Below, piece after piece: positions 33,508 to 43,839 of a stretch of DNA of 64,000 bases (positions are counted from its first letter, which is position 1; each line of letters begins with the position of its first letter). The notes under the pieces were generated by a model. That model saw only the letters and a program-made list of their open reading frames with translations. It was not told where the DNA came from and did no database searches. A program made the translations under genes and the position numbers. Source of the DNA: Phycomyces nitens (Eukaryota; Mucoromycota; Mucoromycetes; Mucorales; Phycomycetaceae); contig JAHRBC010000007.1 of NCBI GenBank assembly GCA_022702545.1, forward strand, positions 3,224,001-3,288,000, given 5' to 3'.

Positions 33508-34930
33508 ATGTCAGAGACCGAGACGCTTCTTTACAAGCGCACCCAATCAGAGGCACCAAAGCCTCCACTGCCAAAGAGTGCACTTGGGTGTATGTTTGAT
33601 GAACCCACCACTGCCTCCAACTGGCACAAGCATGTCAACTGGCCACAGTCAATTCTCCTTCTTGGAACACCTTTAATTGGTCTCTATGGCCTCTGCACAA
33701 CCGAATTGCAGACAAAGACATTTGTCTGGGCTGTGATTTACTACTTTATCACTGGATTGGGTATTACTGCTGGTAAGCCATTCATAAATTTAATTATATA
33801 TATATATATATATATACATTTTTTATTAATTCACTCTATCTACCTATCTAGGCTACCACAGACTTTGGGCTCATCGTGCTTACTGCGCAACTGTCCCATT
33901 GAGACTTTTGTTGTGTGCTGCTGGTACTGGTGCTGTCGAAGGCTCTACATACTGGTGGTCCCGCGGCCATCGTGCTCACCACAGATGGACCGATACCGAT
34001 AAGGATCCCTATTGTGCCCACCGTGGTTTCTTCTTCTCTCACTTGGGATGGATGCTTGTCACTCGTCCCCGTAGCCGCATTGGTTATGCCGATGTTGCTG
34101 ATCTCAAGGCAGATAAGATCCTTAACTTCCAGCACCGTTTCTATCCTTACCTTGCCCTCTTTATGGGATTCATTTTCCCTACATTGGTTGCTGGCCTTGG
34201 CTGGGGTGACTACAGAGTAAATATCAAGATTTTTATTATTATTTTAAATAACCGCAAAAACTGACATTTTGTATCATTTTTTTAGGGTGGTTACTTTTTC
34301 GCTGGCGTCATTCGTCTTTGCGTTGTTCACCATGCCACCTTTTGCGTCAACAGTCTTGCCCACTACCTCGGTGAAGACACCTTTGACGATCACCACACTC
34401 CTCGCGACCACTGGATCACTGCCTTTGCCACCATGGGTGAAGGATACCATAACTTCCACCACGAATTCCCCCAGGACTATCGCAATGCCATTGTCTACTA
34501 CCAATACGACCCCACCAAGTGGCTCATCATCGTCTGTTCCTGGCTTGGACTTGCCTACAACCTAAAGACCTTCCCCGCCAACGAAGTCACAAAGGGCATT
34601 GTCCAGATGAAGGAAAAGAAGATCCTTGCTGCCAAGCGTGGTCTTGACTTTGGTGTCCCTATCCACGAACTGCCCGTCTTCACCTGGAAGGAATTCCAGA
34701 ACCTTGTCGTCAATGAGAACAAGAGATGGACCCTTATCGAGGGTATTCTCTATGACCTCGAGGGCTTTGACCATCCCGGAGGAGAAAAGTACATCTCCAA
34801 CGGTATTGGCAAGGACATGACCACTGCCTTTAACGGTGGTGTCTACAGCCACTCCAACGGTGCCCGTAACCTGCTCACAATGATGAGAGTCGGTGTCCTG
34901 AAGAACGGCATGGAGGTCATGCACGAGTAA
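33508..34930 (+). CDS. ole1: Delta9 (stearoyl-CoA) fatty-acid desaturase with cytochrome b5 domain
   Basis: Exons 33508-33772, 33852-34216, 34286-34930; 424 aa. The enzyme inserts the first cis double bond into palmitoyl/stearoyl-CoA in the ER membrane using O2 and electrons from cytochrome b5. All three di-iron histidine boxes are present: H91-R-L-W-A-H96, H128-R-A-H-H132 and H265-N-F-H-H269. Two hydrophobic hairpins surround them (about 47-88 and 170-235). The C-terminal ~110 residues are a fused cytochrome b5-like domain with the heme-ligand motif H373-P-G-G. This is the normal fungal OLE1 layout, slightly shorter at the N-terminus than yeast Ole1. Codon use is strongly biased to C-ending codons in exon 3, as expected for high expression. 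Confidence 0.96.
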
Positions 34931-35298
34931 AGAAATCATCTATTAATTGATTGATTGATTTTATTGATTTGTATCATATATCATATCATCAACCCTCTTT
35001 TTCTTTTCTTTTTCTTTTTCTTCTTCTTCCTCCCTCCCTTTGCAACCAACTCTCTATATTATTATTATCTTATCATCCATCATCCATCATCCATCCATCA
35101 TTCCAATACTCCAAGGTTCTTTTTATATATATATATAAATATTGTATAAAGCAAAAAAATAAATAAATAAAAATATATATATACAAACAATAAACCATTA
35201 TTAACTTGCCAGTTATTGAGTGTAACATGTGTACAACCTAAATATGAATTGTATATTGGTTTATTGAGAGAAGAAAATGGACTTGATCTTTATAGAAA
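34931..35298. other. Intergenic spacer
   Basis: Desaturase 3' flank: CT-rich tract, CATCCATC repeats (35075-35098) and TA repeats, then the promoter of the expansin-like gene. No gene. Confidence 0.5.
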
Positions 35299-36186
35299 AT
35301 GCCATCCACAATCGACATTCAGTCAGATGCCGGTCTTGATTCCAATTCCAATCGTCAATTCATCACTAATGAAAAGAAACCATACCGCATCATTGGTGGT
35401 TCATTCGATTCCCTGCCCCCAGACACCTTGTGGACCAGACTGATCAATAAATACAGATACGGTAGACTGGGGCTCATTGCCTTGGGAATCATCGGTGTAC
35501 TGGTGGTCATGTTCATTATCCTTGGGACCCTCGATGTGTTTAAGAACGAGCTGTACCGCACCAGACTAGGCCTACCCTCGATCGGAAAGACGAAATACAA
35601 AGGCTCAAGTTCAGGAACTGCCACCGAAGGAGATTTCAATATCAGTGGACAAGGAGACGGCACATACTATGGTAATATTTCATATAACCATTGATTGATC
35701 GTATTGACGCATTCCATAGATCCTGGTGTTGGCTATACTGCGTGTGGGACTCAATTCACTGCCCAGGACTATGTGGCTGCACTGGTAACCAAGCATCTGG
35801 TGGCCCAGTATGGTATTTATTAACCAGCCTTTTTAGAATCATGTTGACTATGGGGTCTATGAGAATCCCAACGAGAGTCCTGTTTGTGGTGCCTGTATAA
35901 AGGTTACAGGTGAACTGGGAACCGTAAAGGTGACAATACAAGACATGGTAAGCCAAGAGAGACCCCTCTTTTTTTCTTAATAGCCATTGACAAACTGACG
36001 TCTCTCTTTTCTTTATATAATAGTGTCCTGGGTGTGAACGAGGTAAAGAGTATTATTGATTGGTTGGCCTAAACACTCTTTCTGATGTTGTTTTGCCTAG
36101 GTTCTCTAGATCTCTCTCCTGCAGCATTTTCTAAAATAGACGACATCTCCAAAGGCAGAGTACCTGTGTCTTGGACTCCATGCTAA
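35299..36186 (+). CDS. Membrane-anchored expansin-like / RlpA-like double-psi beta-barrel protein
   Basis: Exons 35299-35671, 35720-35784, 35837-35947, 36024-36042 (19 nt), 36101-36186; phases join to 217 aa. Residues 1-55 are hydrophilic, 56-78 form one transmembrane helix (L-I-A-L-G-I-I-G-V-L-V-V-M), and a Ser/Gly/Thr linker leads to a DPBB domain. That domain has G-Y-T-A-C-G-T-Q-F, D-Y-V-A-A-L-N, S-P-V-C-G-A-C-I-K-V, V-T-I-Q-D-M-C-P-G-C and L-D-L-S-P-A-A-F. Six cysteines in the usual order of barwin/expansin folds are visible, and the protein ends V-S-W-T-P-C. Secreted relatives loosen cell walls or bind polysaccharide. Here the signal anchor suggests a type II membrane protein facing the wall. 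No CBM63 domain follows. Confidence 0.85.
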
Positions 36187-36679
36187 AAAAAACAAAGAGA
36201 GAGAGAGAGAGTACAATCAAGCAAAGGCAGCATATATAATATATATATATATTATTCATATTGCTTGCTTGTTTGTTTATTTATTTATTTATTTGTTTAT
36301 TTATTTATTGATAAATGTGTATTAAAATTAAAAATATAATATATTTATATATAATATTTGCACACATATTACAGACATTTTTTTTGTCAACAAGACAAAA
36401 AAGTCCTTTTTACATACACTTCTTGTACAGACATCTTTAAACATCTCTTCTTGGCTTCTTTCTCCAGCAAAAAACATCCCCCCCAAAAAAAAACTTGTTC
36501 CCATTTTTGCTGTCTAAATATGGAAAATCTTCTATTCAGTAACGACCGTAAAGTTCTTTGAGCACAGCTCTCCTTCTTTTTTTTGTTTTTTTTTTGTTTT
36601 GTTCTTTTTCTCTACGACAACAGTAACAATAATAGCAACTACAACAACAAGAAGACTTGTCTCTCTCTCTCTCTATTTT

Positions 36680-36710
<31 letters not shown>

Positions 36711-36747
36711 TTGATAGCCAACCCCATTTCAATCTCTAGTGGATCTC
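36187..36747. other. Intergenic spacer with pyrimidine repeats
   Basis: Holds GA, TA and TTTA repeats (36196-36310), then CT and TTC repeats (36661-36709) just before the MULE-like gene. An ATG at 36519 opens a short frame that could be a 5' exon but has no good donor. Confidence 0.5.
36679..36709 (+). repeat. TTC trinucleotide repeat upstream of MULE-like gene
   Basis: About ten TTC units following a CT run, ending about 40 bp before the ATG at 36748. A similar TTC tract precedes the kinesin gene. Confidence 0.85.
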
Positions 36748-38565
36748 ATGTTTGCTGACATTGCAAAGAACCTCGATTATCAGTTTGAGACATTCGAGCC
36801 TCTAAAGTCACTAATTGAAGAAAAGGCACGACAGGAAGGTTTTTCTGTCGCAATTCGCAGCAGCACTCCCGGCGTCAGATTTTATCTGAAATGCATCCAC
36901 GGAGGCGAATATAGAACCAAACGAGGAATCCCAGAAGACACCAGAAAGAGAAAAAAATCTGTTATTCAATGTGGCTGCAAATGGGCTCTTTTGGCTGCGT
37001 TTAGTAAAAAGTCTCAGCGATGGGGAGTACGTTATGTAAAGGGTCATTCAGAGGAAGCCGAACACAACCATCCAATGGAAGCACATCCTCCAATGCCGCG
37101 TAGAGTTCAGCGTAAAATACAACAACCAAATCAATCTTGCCAGATTCCACCAACCATTAATCCTATAATGCCTGGTTCCATCCTCAACGTTTCAATGACA
37201 CCACATAATATCACAGGTCCTGCAGAAATGTCCCTCAAACAGCCATGCACCTTTGGCACTTGCTATTGTATGGAGAATAAACAGCAGGCACTGGCAGACG
37301 CCATCGCTTTTTTATTCAGCCGCAACTTTATCGTTCGCTATGAAACCGTACCTATCGAAAGAGACACTCCATCAGTATTCTTTGCACATCCATCGAGTAC
37401 CGAAAAGGCCATCCGTTTCCCGGAAGTCGTCTTGGTAGACACAAACTACAGAAACGTCTCTGATAGTCTTCCCTTGATCAACTTTATCGGTGTCACTAAT
37501 CTCGGAAGCACCAGACTGCAGTCTTACGTGATCGCGTCTGCCCTGGTTGCAGGAGATGAAAACGGAGCGTTTAGATGGATACTGAGGCAGCTCAGAGATT
37601 GTGTGTTTACAAAGACTCTTCCAACAGTGTTTATCGTACAGGACAACAATGACTTGATGGATTCAATCAAAGAAGCGTTTCCGGAATCAAAACAATCGTT
37701 TTGTCTGGGACATTTGCAAAAGGAATTCACTCGCTGTGCATCAGGCCATCTGTCAACCAAGATGGATGGCGCATTAAAGTCCATGTTCTTTGCTCGTAAT
37801 GAAAAGCAGTTTTGGCTGTCTGTCGATCAGTGTCGTTCGGCCATGAAACGAACATTAAAAGCAGACGAACTCTGCAATCTGCTTGAAAAGTAAGCCACAC
37901 TTATCCTAGACATCTTTATTGACCGATTGAGCTCTAGGCAGCTAGCAAGGAGAGTATTCTGGGGTGGACCTTGGGCAGAGACCTTGCCACACATGGGTTA
38001 TCGAACGACTCAATCTATAGAGGGCACCCATGCTGCCATAAAGAATATTCTTAGTCGACATCTTGGTCTGCTGGGATCCATAAAGGCAATCGAGCCCTAT
38101 ATTGCTAGTTCGGTAAGCCATTCCTACCATGACATGACCTCAATGTTTAAATTAACCTTGCAACCCTCCAAGATGATTGATGAACAGAGGCTATTTGCTG
38201 TCAAATGTCTCGATACACCCATCAGCATTCAAGAGCACCCGATACCCTTGTCTTCTATATTGAACCACGTTAGCTTCTTTGCAATCACTTCCATCAAATC
38301 AGAACTCACCATTGCAAGCTGGTTTGCGCCAAAAGACATGAGCCAGATTGACTGTGATTGTCCACTAAGGGTCAACTTTCTTCTTCCCTGTCGACACACC
38401 CTTCATCTCAGTCTTCCGATCCCATTGATGGTTATTCACCCAAGATGGAGAGTGTTGTCTTCAGAAGGTAGTTTGCAGACCATTGGCTATAATAATGGCC
38501 TAATTCCAATCTACACTCTAGATATTCCATTCTGTATGACCAGCAACCAAAGCCTGACGTTCTAA
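36748..38565 (+). CDS. MULE-transposase-like protein with FAR1/GCM1-type and SWIM zinc modules
   Basis: Exons 36748-37889 and 37938-38565 (phase 2, 48-nt intron); 589 aa. N-terminal ~115 residues form a FAR1/WRKY-GCM1-like DNA-binding module: Q-C-G-C-K-W and a final E-H-N-H-P. The middle is a MULE (Mutator DDE) transposase domain with D231 (V-L-V-D-T-N-Y), D299 (I-V-Q-D-N-N-D) and E409 (Q-S-I-E-G-T-H) in the expected order. C520-D-C522...C532-R-H534 is a SWIM finger. Full length with no stop or frameshift, so either an active Mutator-type transposase or a domesticated FAR1-like regulator. No inverted repeats were seen by eye. Start 36748 is the first ATG; the frame stays open back to an AG at 36738, so an upstream exon is possible. 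Confidence 0.8.
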
Positions 38566-39242
38566 GCCCAAAGAGAGCACGGTTTTTTTTGGATACAAGT
38601 ATATTGGAAATCTCAAACGACTTTATAAAGGGCTCTTTATATATATATATATATATATATTGCAGGCACCACCAACCACAACAACCAACAATAACAACCA
38701 AACAACCAACCAACAAGCATAACACTGATATTTGAAAATACAGTACCCAAAAAAAAAATACTTGACTTGCTCTCCAAACACAGGTGGCATTCTCTCGATA
38801 TACATATATACATACAATACAGTCAACCAAAACAAAACAAAAAAAGAAAGAAAGAAAGAAAGAAAAGATCTAGTGTTACTCAGTAGACAGTAGATATAAC
38901 CATGTATTAGATTGTTGACCAAGAACAATACATGTATATTATTTGTTCTATTGCAAAACACTAGCCAGAAATAATAATTCAACGGCATACCTATATAGTC
39001 AGTATTCAAGACAAGACAATCGTTTTATCGATCTAGATTGTTTGTTGGCATCATAAATGGGTTTGGTTTGTGAGCTGTTAAAGAAATGGCTTTGCATATT
39101 TTATAAATTCATTATATCAATTTGCCCAAACAAGGAAATTCTAATGAAAAAGAACCGTGACGGTTATCACTAGAAAGCCTTGCATGGAAAGTTGCAACCT
39201 ACCGAGTCAATCCCCAGAAAGAAAGAAGAGAGAGAGACTCTG
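38566..39242. other. Intergenic spacer
   Basis: TA repeat at 38637-38660, CAACCA-type repeats 38670-38720 and GAAA repeats 38845-38864. Contains the 5' end of the WD40 gene; the frame there is open from 39174, so the start is uncertain. No other gene. Confidence 0.5.
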
Positions 39243-40742
39243 ATGCGAGCCGAAATCCCTGGTTATTATTTCAATGAAGACAAGAACCGGTACTTCAAAA
39301 TCATGCCTACCGGGCCACATAGTCTGGCAGCAATCAACCAGGCTCGAAATGTGGAAGTAAAAGAGGAAGCGATCAGTCGACAGATTATAAAGCAAAAAAA
39401 AACAGCAATGAATGTAGCTCAATACATTAGATGGCGACAGACAAGAAACAGATCCTATTCACCGGAAAAGAGCATTGCACTTGGACATGCCAGTCTATTT
39501 CGGAAAACTGGTCCTGTTAGTTCCATAACCCTTCCTCAAAAGGGCCCAGTTCCATCATCTTTGCCCACTTGTTTGGACACAACTACTTTGGACACTGGAG
39601 AAATTGTGTGTAGTTTTGCGAATTCTGGAATGGCACGCTATGGATACCAAGTCACACCGTTTTTCCATTTATGGGGAACAGAAACACATCAAAGAGCATT
39701 GAATATATCTTCTCTCCAATATGCAAACACACTTTATGGAACAGATCAAGACAAACGAACGCTGGTCGGAACATTCTTTGGAGGGGCTGGAGGGGCACAG
39801 TCAGAGCTATGGCGCTTCAGTATCGACCGCCTGCCTCCAATTGACCAAGAAGGTGTCGAGAAGTTGCTGCTTACACAACCAAGACCAGTCTGTCCAAAGC
39901 CAATTCGTGGTCCAGCACCATTGAGCTATGGCAGGGTTTGTGATGTGTTTGGCCAGCAATCCCGGGCTGTCAGTATGTCAAAGGTGTACAACTTTGATGA
40001 AGAGTCCCTGTGGTCATCCACTGTGGATGACATTAATGATACTGTAACCGTGGGTGGAGATAGGTCTGTTTATTGTCTGACTAGCGATCTTACTCCAATT
40101 CAACACACAAGTACTCGTTCTTCAGTATTTACTGTCAAACCAACCAAAGGCCAGCCAAAGACATTTTGGTATGGTTGTCGTAATGGCACCATTGGTCTGT
40201 TTGATATTAGATGTAGTCAATCCAACCAGCCAAGAAACATATTTAAACAAGCTTCATCCGTGACATTTGTTTCGCTTCTCGAGGGCCTTTCCTCTCAACA
40301 TACCGTCCTGGCTGCTGGCACTGGTGGTCTCATCAATGTTTGGGATGTTCGATCGCCTTGTTCAATAAGGAATAAAGGGAAGAATGTGTGCAATGAACCA
40401 GTCAGGAAATTCAGAGGACATCAAAATGAACACACTCACAGTCTTCCTGTGGACACAAGCCTTGAATCAAATCTATTGGTTGCTTCGGGAGACGATGGTC
40501 GTCTTCGGTTATGGTCATTACTCGACTCGGGTCTAGATGATCCAATCTGGACCAGTGAACGTTATGAGAATGGACCAGTCATGGCAGCAAAGTTTGTTAT
40601 GGATCCTCCAAGGCAACAGGACATTTGGAAAACACAAGAATCGATTGCTGGATATTCCAAACAATACTGTCCAGGAATACTGACATGTATACCTACAAAA
40701 AATGAAACTACAGCCATTGAATGGCTGTCATTATCCAATTAA
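39243..40742 (+). CDS. WD40 protein, DCAF4-like (DDB1-CUL4 associated factor)
   Basis: Single exon, 499 aa from ATG 39243. The N-terminal signature P-G-Y-Y-F-N-E-D-K-N-R-Y-F-K-I at residues 6-20 is characteristic of DCAF4/WDR21. Then come diverged WD repeats: F-W-Y-G-C-R-N-G-T-I-G-L-F-D-I-R, V-L-A-A-G-T-G-G-L-I-N-V-W-D-V-R and L-V-A-S-G-D-D-G-R-L-R-L-W-S-L. W-D-V-R and F-D-I-R are the DxR-type dipeptides used by CUL4 receptors to contact DDB1. Predicted role: substrate receptor of a CRL4 ubiquitin ligase. The frame is open 23 codons upstream to a stop at 39171, without an ATG, so a 5' exon may be missed. Confidence 0.75.
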   Translation: MRAEIPGYYFNEDKNRYFKIMPTGPHSLAAINQARNVEVKEEAISRQIIKQKKTAMNVAQYIRWRQTRNRSYSPEKSIALGHASLFRKTGPVSSITLPQKGPVPSSLPTCLDTTTLDTGEIVCSFANSGMARYGYQVTPFFHLWGTETHQRALNISSLQYANTLYGTDQDKRTLVGTFFGGAGGAQSELWRFSIDRLPPIDQEGVEKLLLTQPRPVCPKPIRGPAPLSYGRVCDVFGQQSRAVSMSKVYNFDEESLWSSTVDDINDTVTVGGDRSVYCLTSDLTPIQHTSTRSSVFTVKPTKGQPKTFWYGCRNGTIGLFDIRCSQSNQPRNIFKQASSVTFVSLLEGLSSQHTVLAAGTGGLINVWDVRSPCSIRNKGKNVCNEPVRKFRGHQNEHTHSLPVDTSLESNLLVASGDDGRLRLWSLLDSGLDDPIWTSERYENGPVMAAKFVMDPPRQQDIWKTQESIAGYSKQYCPGILTCIPTKNETTAIEWLSLSN

Positions 40743-41214
40743 ACCAACGAAAAGCATCCTCAAAAGGCATTACATTCTACGTACATTTATTCTTTAACTA
40801 GTCAAATTACAGTTGGAGTGTACAAGATACATGTAATCAACGGAAGGCTGGTATAAGAGTCTGATCCGTATTCCAAGATGTCCTTGATAATAATAATAAT
40901 AATAATACAAGCAAAATATTGGCACTGGTTTATTAATCTTGGAAAACTTGTTTTATCCTGTTAAACACTTTCACTCTTTATTGTCTTGCAAAACAGCCAT
41001 ATATTTCCCTCCACCCCCTATTTCTTGGTCTATTGGATTCGATTAAAAAAAAAAGAAAGATATCCTTGTTGTTCAATAAATCGCAGGAAAGGGATGGCGG
41101 ACTGCGTTTTTGTTAAAGACAAGCACGGCCAAATAAATACCGTTTGAGAAATTGATCTTTTTCTTGGAGTTAATTGTGAACATAACTCATCAACGAACCA
41201 ATCTGCTGTAAATC
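40743..41214. other. Intergenic spacer
   Basis: 472 bp; TAA/ATA repeat at 40888-40908. Holds the WD40 3' flank and NUP42 promoter. Nothing else seen. Confidence 0.5.
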
Positions 41215-42830
41215 ATGCCTATATGCAAGTTCTTTCTAGAAAACCGCTGTACTCGTGGAAGTAGCTGCTCGTTTGAACATACTCGTCCTGGTGTAAAGCA
41301 AGGAGCTGTCAGTACTGAGAAATACAAGTATGAAAGAGTATAGATTACGGTTTGAATGATTCGAAGAAAAACACACACACACAGAAACCTTTTGACATTC
41401 ATTTTTTTTTACAGCGAACAATCTTTAAAGCTCGGTCTCAAGGATGAAAGACCCACATGGCAATTGAGTGTTTTTGGTCCTGCAAAGGAAGAACCCAATC
41501 TCATCGTGGGCACCGATAGAAGCCCAGAAGAAGATCGTGTGCTATACTATCAAAGTATGCGAACCACTGGCAACACAAATCAATTTGTAGGACACCTTGT
41601 GAAATGTTTAATATATTTATTTACTTTTTTTTATTAATTCTTGCATCTTTATAATACCTTTTGTCATAGATTGCAAACCATGACGAGGCAGTCAAGGCTA
41701 TGGAGACTCAAGTGAATGCCATTCTAAATGATCCAAAAGGCGCATTGAAGCACTATGAAACCCAAAAAGCAAACAATGCTGGTGGATTCGGTAAGCCTGC
41801 AGGCACCAGTTTTGCACCTTTTCTTGGATCTGGTGGCGGAGCATTTGGTGGCGGAGGGTTTGGACAGTCTGGCGGTGGAGCATTTGGCCAGAGTTCTTCA
41901 GGTGCTTTTGGACAACCGGCTGCTGGTGGAGCATTTGGACAGCCTGCTGCTGGTGGAGCATTTGGACAACCTGCTGCTGGTGGAGGCGCATTTGGACAAC
42001 CTGCTGGTGGTGGAGCATTTGGACAACCTGCTGGTGGTGGAGCATTTGGACAACCTGCTGGTGGAGGCGCATTTGGACAGCCTGCTGGTGGTGGAGCATT
42101 TGGACAGCCTGCTGCTGGTGGGGCATTTGGACAACCTGCTGGTGGAGCATTTGGACAAAAACCCGCGAGTGGTAGCGCATTTGGAACTACTTCTACTCTG
42201 GGATCTGGAAGTGCCTTTGGAAGCACTTCAGCATTAGGAGGAGGAGCATTTGGACAAAAGCCTGCAGTAGGAGCAAGTGCCTTTGGAACTACTTCTACCC
42301 TGGGATCTGGTAGCGCATTTGGAAGCACTTCGGCCTTGGGATCTGGAAGTGCCTTTGGAACCACTTCGACATTAGGAGGAGGAGGAGGAGCATTTGGACA
42401 AAAGCCAGCAGCAGGAGCAAGTGCCTTTGGAACACCTTCTACTCTAGGAGGAGGCTCAACATTTGGAAGCACCTCAGCTTTAGGTGCCGGTAGTACTTTT
42501 GGATCAACTTCAGCACTGGGTGGAGGGGCATTTGGACAAAAGCCAGCCGTGGTAGGAAGTGCATTTGGAGCCACCTCAACACTTGGGGCAACTCAACAGA
42601 CCCCAGCCTTTGGACAAACCACACCAGTAGCAACCAATAACGCATTCAAACCGGCTACTCCTTTTGGTGCACTCCCTCCACAACCCTCCACAGCTACCCC
42701 CGTATCTGCGGGAGCTCCTGCTACAGAGAATACCCTCTCGAGCGACGATCCAAACATGATTGCATTCAAGGCACCTGCTTTTGAACTCGGAAAAATCCCA
42801 GAAATCCCACCACCTGTAGGATGTCGATAA
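41215..42830 (+). CDS. nup42: FG nucleoporin NUP42-like with CCCH zinc finger
   Basis: Exons 41215-41327, 41415-41586, 41670-42830; 481 aa. N-terminal CCCH finger C4-x7-C12-x5-C18-x3-H22 (M-P-I-C-K-F-F, then C-T-R-G-S-S-C-S-F-E-H) is the layout of NUP42/CG1/Rip1. A conserved linker follows (W-Q-L-S-V-F-G, I-A-N-H-D-E-A-V-K-A-M-E), then ~270 residues of FG repeats, first G-A-F-G-Q-P-A-G-G units, then G-S-A-F-G-x-T-S-T-L/S-A-L. The C-terminal ~45 residues (I-A-F-K-A-P-A-F-E-L-G-K-I-P-E-I-P-P) match the helix that binds Gle1. Role: cytoplasmic face of the nuclear pore, mRNA export with Gle1 and Dbp5. A DBP5 gene lies at the right end of this window. Confidence 0.9.
41905..42155 (+). repeat. In-frame minisatellite encoding GAFGQPAGG units
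   Basis: Nine to ten head-to-tail copies of a 24-33 bp unit (GGTGGAGCATTTGGACAACC core) inside NUP42. Very little divergence between copies indicates recent slippage or unequal crossing over. Confidence 0.9.
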
Positions 42831-43839
42831 GATCTTGATCTAATCCAAATCATACATTGTATTTGTACCTTGTCCCATTTACGCCCCAAGAGCGTTATGT
42901 ATATAGAAAGTTTTGATCTTTATTAGTATTTGACAAGTCCAAATAAGAAAAAGAAAGAGGGATTATGGTACTTTATTAAAATGGTAATGAGCATTATTAT
43001 GTGTGATGAGTTTACTCTTGGTTTATACACTGATGGACTTAGTGGGTTATGATCAAGCATTAATAATAAATAGAACAATTATTGGACCCTAGGCTGTTTG
43101 ATAACTTGACATTATCAAGAGTAGAATGAGGGGGTTTTTTTCTTTCTTTTAAAAAAGGCTTTGGGTACTTTAAGCTACTACAATAGTAACTATAAGCAAA
43201 AAAGTATGGACCAACTCTAGTTGAAAGCAATAAATGTATAAATCCATGGTTAATAATCATGATAAAAATATGTCCTTTTATTATTATGTTGATTTAAGTA
43301 AAATGGCCAGTTTCACAAATTTATATTGTTTGTCTTTTATTCTCTTTTCATCATAATCATAATCATAATTGTAATTGTAATTGTAATTGTAATTGTAATT
43401 GATGCCACTATAAACCAATGTCTTTGCAGTATTTTTGAGATTTTTTTCAGTTGCTTTGAAGATTCGGGCCTGTTAAAGTATTATCTTTTATTTCACTAGA
43501 CATCTCAAAGTAAACTCGCTAAATTCATCAAGAATATAGCATTATTATTATTATTATAATAAGAGTGTGTTTGGATCTCTTGCAGGGTGCAATTGTCAAT
43601 ACTACCATAGTAATGATATGATACTCATCAATAATGATTATAATTGCTATTACTATTTTTTCTATTTGATCCAGAAACCAATTTCTATTGGTCTCTCTTA
43701 TTTCTCTCAATCACATATTGTACAATCTACGAATATTCAAATTGCGTCAAGTTGAACTGTATTTTCTTTCATGTTATTATTTTCGGACTCTTCTTTTTGT
43801 TACCATTATTTCTCTGTTTCCTATCAAACCCTCAAAGTA
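42831..43839. other. Gene-free spacer
   Basis: 1 kb AT-rich. TAATTG repeat at 43366-43401 and a T/C-rich leader before the thioesterase gene. No gene. Confidence 0.55.

Noticed and set aside
35813..35836. 24-nt intron after A-Q-Y in the expansin-like gene
   Set aside because: Too short to splice. Donor at 35785 gives a normal 52-nt intron and the family sequence D-Y-V-A-A-L-N-H-V.
41753..42574. Long Pro/Ala-rich minus-strand frame and other frames over the NUP42 repeat
   Set aside because: Products of the FG minisatellite read in other frames; the + strand has the CCCH finger, introns and the conserved C-terminus.
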